Assembly: GCA_016278435.1 (NCBI GenBank) | Contig: JADQBU010000384.1 | Coordinates: 1-6,853 of the forward strand | Direction: 5' to 3' | From: Halanaerobiales bacterium | GTDB lineage: Bacteria; Bacillota; Halanaerobiia; Halanaerobiales; JADQBU01 | Length of the DNA: 6,853 nt | Part shown: piece by piece, positions 1-5,394 of the stretch | Layout: each line of letters opens with the position of its first letter | How positions within the stretch are numbered: the first letter of the stretch is position 1 | The notes under the pieces: generated by a model | The model's input: only the letters and a program-made list of their open reading frames with translations | Database searches by the model: none | Told to the model about the DNA's origin: nothing | Position numbers and translations under genes: made by a program

Positions 1-246
1 GAAGATATCGATGAGGATATATTTAAAAAATATTTATATTGTTCTCATTTTCCGGAAGTTGAGCTATTGATAAGAACAGGAGGAGAAAAAAGGATAAGTA
101 ACTTTTTATTATGGGAGATTGCCTATGCCGAGTTTTATTTTACGGATAAATACTGGCCTGATTTTAATGAGGATGATTTTGTACAGGCTATAAATGATTT
201 TCAGCAAAGGGACAGACGGTTTGGAGGTATTGAGAACGATGCTTAA
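1..246 (+). CDS. uppS: Undecaprenyl diphosphate synthase, C-terminal part (5' end outside window)
   Basis: Cis-prenyltransferase that condenses isopentenyl diphosphate onto farnesyl diphosphate to make the C55 carrier for peptidoglycan and other wall polymers; a cytosolic enzyme that acts at the membrane. Only the last 81 residues are here, in frame 1 from base 1 to TAA at 244-246. They carry the family's conserved C-terminal block: LLIRTGGEKRISNFLLW (residues 22-38 of the fragment), then AYAEFYF (41-47), WPDF (52-55) and a closing QRDRRFGG (69-76). The arginines at 25 and 31 and the serine at 33 correspond to the known diphosphate-binding residues, and Glu44 to the conserved glutamate of the AYAE motif. 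The ending is intact and typical. The last eight bases overlap cdsA, whose ribosome binding site lies inside this gene, so the two are probably translationally coupled. Identification is secure; the N-terminal half cannot be judged. Confidence 0.96.
   Translation, partial: EDIDEDIFKKYLYCSHFPEVELLIRTGGEKRISNFLLWEIAYAEFYFTDKYWPDFNEDDFVQAINDFQQRDRRFGGIENDA
223..228 (+). promoter_or_regulatory. Ribosome binding site of cdsA (GGAGGT)
   Basis: A full GGAGGT core lies inside the uppS coding region, ten bases before the ATG at 239. It decides the cdsA start: the longer in-frame opening at ATG 194 has no such site before it, and the in-frame TTG at 230 is too close to be served by it. Confidence 0.8.
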
Positions 247-1036
247 ATGGAGGGTGATAAGTGCAGTACTGGGTATTTTAATCTTGACCCTGTTTATATA
301 CTGGGGCTCTTTTCAGTTTTACTTTTTTGTCAGTTTATTAATTATTTTTGGGATTAATGAATATATTAAATTAGTACCGGGTCAGTTCAGATATAATAAG
401 ATATTAATGATGTTTTTAAGCTTTATATTTTTTACTTTTATTTATTTAAATAATATTAAAGTTTTTAATTTATCTTCTGGAATTATTCTTATTTTTACTT
501 TTTTTGTTTTATTTATTAATCATCTTATCAAAAAAAAATACATAGAAATACTTGAATCAATTTCAATAAATATTTTTGGAATAATTTATATTGCTGGTGG
601 ATTTTCTTTTTTTCCTCTTTTAAGGGAATTAAGTCTATCATTTTTATGGCTGGCTCTTCTTGCTACCTGGGCTACAGACACCGGAGCCTATTTTACCGGT
701 AGATTTCTGGGAAAAAGAAGACTGGCAAAACAGATTAGCCCCAATAAAACCCTGGAGGGGGCTATTGGTGGGATAATTTTGACAATAATAACCGTTTTAA
801 TTGTAACGAGATACATATACAATGATTTTTCTTTTTACTGGGTTTATTACAGTATAATTTTATCGGTTCTTGCCATTGCCGGCGATTTATTTGAATCAAG
901 TTTAAGGAGAAATGCAGAGATTAAAGACTCCGGAAGCTTAATTCCGGGTCATGGTGGTATTCTGGACCGTTTTGATAGTCTATTATTTACTGTGCCTTTT
1001 ACATATTATTTTATAATTATGCTTAATATGGGATGA
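239..1036 (+). CDS. cdsA: Phosphatidate cytidylyltransferase (CDP-diglyceride synthase)
   Basis: Integral membrane enzyme that makes CDP-diacylglycerol from phosphatidic acid and CTP, the branch point to phosphatidylglycerol, cardiolipin and other phospholipids. The product is 265 residues, a normal length, and very rich in Phe, Ile and Leu. Hydrophobic segments lie near residues 5-22, 27-38, 55-70, 78-95, 108-128, 132-147, 175-191, 202-217 and 248-263. The family signature is complete at 220-246: SSLRRN, then K229-D230, PGHGG (236-240) and LDRFD (242-246), which hold the metal- and CTP-binding acids. A second conserved block is TDTGAY (146-151) followed by SPNKTLEG (167-174). I chose the ATG at 239 because GGAGGT stands ten bases before it; an in-frame ATG at 194 would add 15 polar residues with no ribosome binding site. 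The start overlaps the uppS stop by eight bases. A run of nine A (530-538) sits in codons 98-100. Confidence 0.96.
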   Translation: MLKWRVISAVLGILILTLFIYWGSFQFYFFVSLLIIFGINEYIKLVPGQFRYNKILMMFLSFIFFTFIYLNNIKVFNLSSGIILIFTFFVLFINHLIKKKYIEILESISINIFGIIYIAGGFSFFPLLRELSLSFLWLALLATWATDTGAYFTGRFLGKRRLAKQISPNKTLEGAIGGIILTIITVLIVTRYIYNDFSFYWVYYSIILSVLAIAGDLFESSLRRNAEIKDSGSLIPGHGGILDRFDSLLFTVPFTYYFIIMLNMG

Positions 1037-1037
1037 T
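1030..1037 (+). promoter_or_regulatory. Probable ribosome binding site of the YtvI-like gene, containing the cdsA stop
   Basis: GGGATGAT partly matches the extended anti-Shine-Dalgarno complement (AGGAGGTGAT); its TGA is the cdsA stop codon. It stands four bases before ATG 1042. The alternative ATG at 1033 overlaps the stop but has no purine-rich site upstream. The same arrangement occurs before dxr and proS. Confidence 0.5.
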
Positions 1038-1041
1038 TAAA

Positions 1042-2085
1042 ATGGATAAAACTATTAAAAATTTTCTTTTAAGTATTGGTTTATTTATCTTATTGGTTTT
1101 TTCCGTTAAATATGCCTTTATTTATTTAAGCCCCTTTATAATTGCAGGTATTATGGCCAGCATGATTAACCCTGTTGTTTATGAACTGGAAAGTAGATTA
1201 AAAATTAACAGGGGTATAGCAGTTTTAACTGTCCTGATGTTATTAATAGCAATAATTGCAGTTATGGTTATGCTGGGAGTTTCTCAGACATATATTGAAT
1301 TAAATAACCTTTTAAGAAATTTGCCAGATTATCAGACCATCGGTGATAGAATGCAGTGGTTATTAAATCAGAATAATGAAATACAACGATTTATTAATAA
1401 CCTTGAAATTTCAGATAATATTAAAGTTATGTTAAATAATAATCTACAGATGCTCTATGACGGTATTAGAAATTCTCTGGTCAGGATTATAAATATGACT
1501 CTGGGTTATATTTCAAAGCTACCTATAATTTTTACTATTTTATTTTTGAGCTTTATTGCCTGCTTTTTTATAAGCAGGGATAAAGATGTCATCAATAAAT
1601 TTGTGGTCGATATCTTCCCGGAAAATTATAAATCACAGGTTATTAGAATAAGGGATGAACTGATTGCCTCATCAATTGGATTTATCAGGGCAGAATTGAT
1701 ATTAATTTCAATAAGCGGGGTTATTGCAGGAATAGGTACAGCTGTTCTTGGTTATCAGTATGCACTTCTAATTGGCCTAACAGCTGCTTTTCTTGATTTA
1801 ATACCAATTATTGGGCCGGGTTTGATTTATTATCCCTGGATTTTATTTAATTTACTGACAAGAAATATTGTAGCTGGTATACAACTATTATTTGTTTATC
1901 TGATCCTGGCAGGAGTGAGATCAGGGGCGCAGGGTAAAATTATGGGCGAAAATCTCGGTCTTCACCCCCTTTCAGTAATGATTGCATTATATGTGGGTTA
2001 CCGGGTAATGGGGGGACTGGGGTTCATTGTTGGACCAACAGTTATGGTACTTGTTAAAGCATTCTTTAGAGCAGAAAGAGAGTGA
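1042..2085 (+). CDS. AI-2E/UPF0118-family polytopic membrane protein, YtvI-like
   Basis: Multi-pass inner-membrane protein of the AI-2E exporter-like (UPF0118, PerM) family; 347 residues, the usual length. There are hydrophobic segments near residues 8-29, 30-46, 58-80, 160-178, 215-237, 239-258, 276-291 and 308-340, with a polar extramembrane section at about 81-157, as is typical. Family landmarks in the C-terminal half are FLDLIPIIGPG (250-260), GENLGLHPL (302-310) and a late GP pair (331-332). The LIYYPW stretch and the overall spacing resemble the YtvI subgroup, named from a Bacillus sporulation membrane protein, but I cannot confirm the subgroup without a profile search. The transported substrate, if any, is unknown; relatives have been proposed as autoinducer exporters or cation/proton antiporters. 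Start: ATG 1042, five bases after the cdsA stop; ATG 1033, overlapping that stop as ATGA, would add three residues. The gene lies between cdsA and dxr, which are usually adjacent. Confidence 0.85.
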   Translation: MDKTIKNFLLSIGLFILLVFSVKYAFIYLSPFIIAGIMASMINPVVYELESRLKINRGIAVLTVLMLLIAIIAVMVMLGVSQTYIELNNLLRNLPDYQTIGDRMQWLLNQNNEIQRFINNLEISDNIKVMLNNNLQMLYDGIRNSLVRIINMTLGYISKLPIIFTILFLSFIACFFISRDKDVINKFVVDIFPENYKSQVIRIRDELIASSIGFIRAELILISISGVIAGIGTAVLGYQYALLIGLTAAFLDLIPIIGPGLIYYPWILFNLLTRNIVAGIQLLFVYLILAGVRSGAQGKIMGENLGLHPLSVMIALYVGYRVMGGLGFIVGPTVMVLVKAFFRAERE

Positions 2086-2086
2086 T
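2077..2086 (+). promoter_or_regulatory. Probable ribosome binding site of dxr, containing the preceding stop codon
   Basis: AGAGAGTGAT matches seven of ten positions of AGGAGGTGAT, and its TGA (2083-2085) is the stop of the YtvI-like gene. TTG 2091 follows four bases after it. The site is too close to serve TTG 2088 and overlaps GTG 2082, so it supports TTG 2091 as the dxr start. Confidence 0.5.
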
Positions 2087-2090
2087 TTTG

Positions 2091-3245
2091 TTGAAGAAAA
2101 CTGTAATTCTGGGATCAACAGGTTCTATTGGAAGACAATCTTTAGATGTTATTAATAATCTATCTCAAGAATGGGAAGTTGTAGCTTTAACGGCTAATAC
2201 CAGTATCGATTTACTGGAAGAACAGGCTATCGAATATAAACCTGAATATGTGGTTATAATGGATGATAAACTTGCCCTGGATTTACAAAAGAGACTACAG
2301 GGTAAGTGTGAAGTCTTAAAAGGCTTAAAGGGACTGGAGGATGTAGTTTCATTACAGGGAATAGATCTGGTGATTAATGGTCTAGTGGGAGCTGCTGGTC
2401 TAAAACCTTCAATAGCTGCCATAAAAGCCGGAAATAGACTTGGTTTAGCAAATAAAGAGAGTATGGTTATCGGTGGTGAGATAATCAATAAACTATTGGC
2501 CAGTACTGGTCAGGAGATTTACCCTGTTGATAGCGAGCATAATGCTATATTTCAAATTTTATCTTCACATAGAGACCAGGAGATTAAAAAGATCTTATTG
2601 ACTGCCTCAGGCGGACCATTTTTAAACTATTCCAGAGATGAACTACAGGATGTAAGTGTAAAAGAAGCTCTGGCCCATCCCAAATGGAATATGGGCAAAA
2701 AAATATCTATTGATTCAGCTACTATGATGAATAAGGGTTTAGAAGTTATTGAGGCCCACTGGTTATTTAATACACCATATGATAAAATAGATGTTGTCGT
2801 TCATCCGGAAAGTATTATTCATTCCCTGATTGAATTTATTGATAATTCTATGGTGGCCGAAATGGGTGTTTCCGATATGCGACTGCCGATTCAATCTGCT
2901 TTTACATATCCAGAAAAAAAGAATGCTCAAGTAGAAGAACTGGATTTATTTTCTCTGGAAAAATTAACTTTCTATAAACCAGATGTTGAAAAATTTATTG
3001 CTTTGAAACTGGCTTATCAGGCTGGAAAAATGGGAGGAAGTTATCCAGTAGTATTAAATGCTGCCAATGAGGTAGCGGTAGACTCATTTTTAAAAGAAAA
3101 AATTAAATTCAATGAAATTACCCGGGTTATTGAACTTTTGCTGGAAGACCATAAGGGAGAATCTAAATTAAGTGTTGATGATATTCTGGCAATTGATCAA
3201 CAGACCCGTAAAAAGACCAGGGAGGTACTGGATAAATGCTGTTGA
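2091..3245 (+). CDS. dxr: 1-deoxy-D-xylulose 5-phosphate reductoisomerase
   Basis: Cytosolic enzyme that isomerises and reduces 1-deoxy-D-xylulose 5-phosphate to 2-C-methyl-D-erythritol 4-phosphate with NADPH, the first committed step of the MEP isoprenoid pathway. The product is 384 residues, a normal length. Seen in order: the NADPH-binding loop GSTGSIG (8-14); LANKES (119-124); the metal-binding acids Asp147 and Glu149 in PVDSEHNAIFQ and Glu218 in MNKGLEVIEAHW; TASGGPF (171-177); the flexible active-site loop HPKWNMG (196-202); HPES (238-241); MGVSDMRLPIQ (258-268) and LNAANEVAV (322-330). All catalytic residues are present. Start: GTG 2082 gives MILLKKTVILG, while TTG 2091 gives MKKTVILG, the usual family opening, with a better-placed ribosome binding site; I prefer TTG 2091. 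The last ten bases overlap rseP, which makes the protein end in Cys-Cys. Confidence 0.96.
   Translation: MKKTVILGSTGSIGRQSLDVINNLSQEWEVVALTANTSIDLLEEQAIEYKPEYVVIMDDKLALDLQKRLQGKCEVLKGLKGLEDVVSLQGIDLVINGLVGAAGLKPSIAAIKAGNRLGLANKESMVIGGEIINKLLASTGQEIYPVDSEHNAIFQILSSHRDQEIKKILLTASGGPFLNYSRDELQDVSVKEALAHPKWNMGKKISIDSATMMNKGLEVIEAHWLFNTPYDKIDVVVHPESIIHSLIEFIDNSMVAEMGVSDMRLPIQSAFTYPEKKNAQVEELDLFSLEKLTFYKPDVEKFIALKLAYQAGKMGGSYPVVLNAANEVAVDSFLKEKIKFNEITRVIELLLEDHKGESKLSVDDILAIDQQTRKKTREVLDKCC
3220..3226 (+). promoter_or_regulatory. Ribosome binding site of rseP (GGGAGGT)
   Basis: A strong GGGAGGT lies inside the end of dxr, nine bases before ATG 3236. It fixes the rseP start and suggests that ribosomes finishing dxr help start rseP, since the two reading frames overlap by ten bases. 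Confidence 0.8.
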
Positions 3246-4309
3246 CTATAGTTAGTTTTGTTGTGGTTCTGGGAATCCTTGTCTTTGTTCATGAATTTGG
3301 GCATTATATTACTGCAAAATTATCTGATATCAGAGTAGAGGAATTTGCTCTGGGATTTGGACCAAAGCTAGTATCCCGGCAATGGGGAGAGACAGCCTAT
3401 TCCATCAGGATTATTCCCCTGGGTGGATTCTGTAATTTAACCGGAGAATTTCCGCCTGATGATGATGTCAGTGAAGAGGAACTTGAGATATATAATGAAG
3501 CCCTGGAGAACGGGCGCTGCTTCCATCAAAAATCTATAGGAAAGAGATTTGCTGTTCTTTTTATGGGACCTCTTATGAATTTTTTGTTGGCTATAGTTGT
3601 TTTTTCGCTGGTATTTTTCGCTTACGGAATCCCTGTTGACAGCTCGCCTTCAACAGTTATTGGCCAGGTTGAACCAAATAAACCTGCAGCCCGGGCTGGC
3701 TTACAACCAGGTGACCAAATTACCGCTATTAATAATCAAGAAGTTGAAGAATGGAGTGATATGGCCAGTTTAATCCATAATTCAAATGAAAAAATAATTA
3801 AGGTAGAATATAAAAGAGGAGACAATAAATTTGTAGCCAACATAAAGCCCGAATACAATGAAGAAGTGGGGGCAGATGTAATAGGTATTTACCCCAGGAT
3901 GATCAAGGAGAAAATCGGACTTTTTAAATCGATCCAACTGGGATTTGTGCAGACCTGGAATGTAGTAGCTTTGACAGTAACGGGTTTTGCCCAGATGATA
4001 TCACAGAGGTCAGCAGAAGAACTTGGAGGACCGATTATGATTGCCTCCATTGTTGGTCAGGCAGCCAAGATTGGTTTAAGTAATCTGCTTAACTGGCTGG
4101 CAATTATCAGCATCAATCTGGGTATAATTAATCTACTTCCCTTTCCAGCCCTGGATGGGGGAAGGATTCTATTTATTCTGGTTGAATTAGTCAGGGGTAA
4201 ACCTGTTCCAGCTGAAAAAGAAGGCTTTGTTCATTTTATTGGATTTATTTTATTGATGGTATTGATGGTATTTATTATTTACCGCGATCTGGTCAGGGCC
4301 CTATTTTAG
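3236..4309 (+). CDS. rseP: Site-2-type intramembrane zinc metalloprotease (RseP/RasP)
   Basis: Membrane-embedded protease of the M50 family that cuts transmembrane segments, typically anti-sigma factors after a first cleavage, and leftover signal peptides. The product is 357 residues with the standard layout: first membrane segment at about 2-24 carrying the zinc-binding HEFGH (19-23); a beta-loop at about 36-72 with ALGFGP and PLGGF; a second membrane segment from GPLMNF (111-116) to about 130; one PDZ domain at about 138-205, with AGLQPGD (154-160) as its carboxylate-binding region; and the C-terminal membrane segments with the third zinc ligand, Asp307, in PALDGGR (304-310), followed by a last segment at about 332-349. 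Both catalytic motifs are complete, so it should be active. It overlaps dxr by ten bases and is followed 18 bases later by ispG. Its substrate, probably an anti-sigma factor elsewhere in the genome, is not encoded in this window. Confidence 0.96.
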   Translation: MLLTIVSFVVVLGILVFVHEFGHYITAKLSDIRVEEFALGFGPKLVSRQWGETAYSIRIIPLGGFCNLTGEFPPDDDVSEEELEIYNEALENGRCFHQKSIGKRFAVLFMGPLMNFLLAIVVFSLVFFAYGIPVDSSPSTVIGQVEPNKPAARAGLQPGDQITAINNQEVEEWSDMASLIHNSNEKIIKVEYKRGDNKFVANIKPEYNEEVGADVIGIYPRMIKEKIGLFKSIQLGFVQTWNVVALTVTGFAQMISQRSAEELGGPIMIASIVGQAAKIGLSNLLNWLAIISINLGIINLLPFPALDGGRILFILVELVRGKPVPAEKEGFVHFIGFILLMVLMVFIIYRDLVRALF

Positions 4310-4312
4310 GGT
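4298..4312 (+). repeat. Small inverted repeat over the rseP stop codon
   Basis: CCCTA (4299-4303) and TAGGG (4307-4311) form a perfect five-base stem with a TTT loop, extendable by one G-U pair. It spans the rseP stop at 4307-4309 and lies just before the ispG ribosome binding site. No T-run follows, so it is not a classical terminator. It may be chance or may modulate ispG translation. Confidence 0.35.
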
Positions 4313-4315
4313 GAT

Positions 4316-4320
4316 GGGAG
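4316..4320 (+). promoter_or_regulatory. Ribosome binding site of ispG (GGGAG)
   Basis: GGGAG stands seven bases before ATG 4328, in the longest gap between genes in the window (18 bases). It supports that ATG as the ispG start. Confidence 0.7.
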
Positions 4321-4327
4321 AGGTATT

Positions 4328-5389
4328 ATGATTTCAAGGCGTACGACCCGGAAAGTATATTTTGCTCAGTCTGCTGTCGGGGGTGGCGCCCCGGTCAGTG
4401 TCCAATCTATGACAAATACAAAAACAACAGATATTAAAGCTACAGTTAGCCAGATTAAGAAATTGGAAGCAGCAGGGTGTGAAATAATCAGGGTGGCTGT
4501 ACCTGACAGGGAAAGTGTTATGGCCCTGGCTGCCATTATTAAAGAGATTTCTATACCTCTGATTGCTGATATTCACTTTGATTACAGGCTGGCACTGGGT
4601 GCTATTAAACAGGGGGTAGACGGTCTCAGGATAAATCCCGGTAATATTGGTTCTGAAACTCGTATAAAGGAAGTTGTACAGGCTGCCGGGAAGAAAAAAA
4701 TACCAATACGTATTGGTGTAAATTCAGGTTCAATTGAGAAGGAATTACTTAAAAAATATGGCCAGCCTACTCCGGAAGCTATGGTAGAAAGTGCCATGAA
4801 ACACGTTCGTATACTTGAAAATGAAGGTTTTTACGATATAATTATTTCATTAAAGGCTTCAGATATTATAACTACTATTACCGCCTATAAATTAATGGCC
4901 CAAAAAGTTGATTATCCTTTCCATATAGGTATTACTGAAGCCGGGACAAGCTGGTCTGGTACCATAAAGTCTTCGATTGGAATCGGGGCTTTATTACTTG
5001 CAGGACTCGGTGATACACTGAGAGTATCACTTACTGCAGATCCAGTAGAAGAGATCAGGGTAGGCTGGAAGATACTGGAGTCATTGCAATTACGGCAGAG
5101 GAGTCCGGAAATAATATCCTGTCCCGGATGTGGACGGACCAATATTGATTTAGAAAAAATCGCCAATGAGGTTGAACGAAGGTCTTCTACAATAAATAGG
5201 CCAATTAAGATAGCTGTAATGGGATGTGCCGTAAATGGGCCAGGGGAAGCTCGAGAGGCTGATATTGGTATTGCCGGTGGCAAGGGAGAAGCTCTAATAT
5301 TTAAAAAAGGAAAGAAATTAATGAAGGTTAAAGAAACAGAGTTAATTGAAGCCCTGTTTGAGGAGATAAACAAATTATATGAGGAGTGA
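4328..5389 (+). CDS. ispG: 4-hydroxy-3-methylbut-2-en-1-yl diphosphate synthase (GcpE)
   Basis: Cytosolic iron-sulfur enzyme that reductively opens 2-C-methyl-D-erythritol 2,4-cyclodiphosphate to HMBPP, the next-to-last step of the MEP pathway. The product is 353 residues, the compact two-domain bacterial form without the plant-type insert. The N-terminal TIM-barrel domain shows RRTTRKV (4-10), GGGAPVSVQSMTNT (18-31), IADIHFDYRLAL (79-90), LRINPGNIG (100-108), PIRIGVNSGS (126-135), ITEAG (202-206) and GIGALLLAGLGDTLRVSLT (218-236). The C-terminal [4Fe-4S] domain shows SCPGCGR (Cys265, Cys268) and GCAVNGPGEA (Cys300, Glu307), which supply the three cysteines and one glutamate known to hold the cluster. 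All key residues are present. It needs an electron donor such as flavodoxin or ferredoxin, none of which is encoded here. It lies in the same run as dxr, and its TGA stop is part of the proS ribosome binding region. Confidence 0.97.
   Translation: MISRRTTRKVYFAQSAVGGGAPVSVQSMTNTKTTDIKATVSQIKKLEAAGCEIIRVAVPDRESVMALAAIIKEISIPLIADIHFDYRLALGAIKQGVDGLRINPGNIGSETRIKEVVQAAGKKKIPIRIGVNSGSIEKELLKKYGQPTPEAMVESAMKHVRILENEGFYDIIISLKASDIITTITAYKLMAQKVDYPFHIGITEAGTSWSGTIKSSIGIGALLLAGLGDTLRVSLTADPVEEIRVGWKILESLQLRQRSPEIISCPGCGRTNIDLEKIANEVERRSSTINRPIKIAVMGCAVNGPGEAREADIGIAGGKGEALIFKKGKKLMKVKETELIEALFEEINKLYEE
4702..4717 (+). repeat. Perfect 16-base palindrome inside ispG
   Basis: ACCAATACGTATTGGT reads the same on both strands. 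It encodes part of the conserved PIRIGV stretch of IspG, so coding constraint explains some of it. As a binding site it would look like a dimer operator; no such role is known to me. Confidence 0.4.
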
Positions 5390-5390
5390 T
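5382..5390 (+). promoter_or_regulatory. Ribosome binding site of proS, containing the ispG stop
   Basis: AGGAG runs directly into TGAT, in which TGA (5387-5389) is the ispG stop codon. ATG 5395 follows four bases after TGAT and eight after AGGAG, a good spacing that supports this start. Confidence 0.75.
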
Positions 5391-5394
5391 TAAT

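Noticed and set aside
194..238. Extra 15 codons upstream of cdsA, from ATG 194
   Set aside because: There is no ribosome binding site before ATG 194. The added stretch is polar and overlaps uppS in another frame, and ATG 239 has GGAGGT ten bases upstream and gives a normal CdsA N-terminus.
779..807. Possible internal promoter in cdsA: TTGACA, 17 bases, TGTAAC
   Set aside because: The -35 match is perfect but the -10 is only four of six, it lies in AT-rich coding sequence, and one or two TTGACA hexamers are expected by chance in a window this long.
2165..2488. 107-codon open frame on the minus strand within dxr
   Set aside because: It lies wholly antisense to a well-conserved gene, the product is low in complexity with no recognisable motif, and no ribosome binding site or promoter is evident.
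3971..3999. Possible internal promoter in rseP: TTGACA, 17 bases, GATGAT
   Set aside because: Poor -10, inside a conserved coding region, and no other sign of a transcription start before ispG.
4287..4327. Transcription terminator between rseP and ispG
   Set aside because: The small stem at 4298-4312 has no following T-run, and ispG follows at once on the same strand with its own ribosome binding site.
5010..5030. Inverted repeat GTGATAC / GTATCAC with seven-base loop in ispG
   Set aside because: A seven-base stem with a short loop is expected a few times by chance in about 7 kb, and the sequence encodes the conserved GDTLRVS stretch.
4334..5373. Three open frames on the minus strand within ispG (80, 71 and 153 codons)
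   Set aside because: All are antisense to a fully conserved ispG and have Ser/Pro/Ile-rich products typical of reverse-frame shadows, with no family resemblance.
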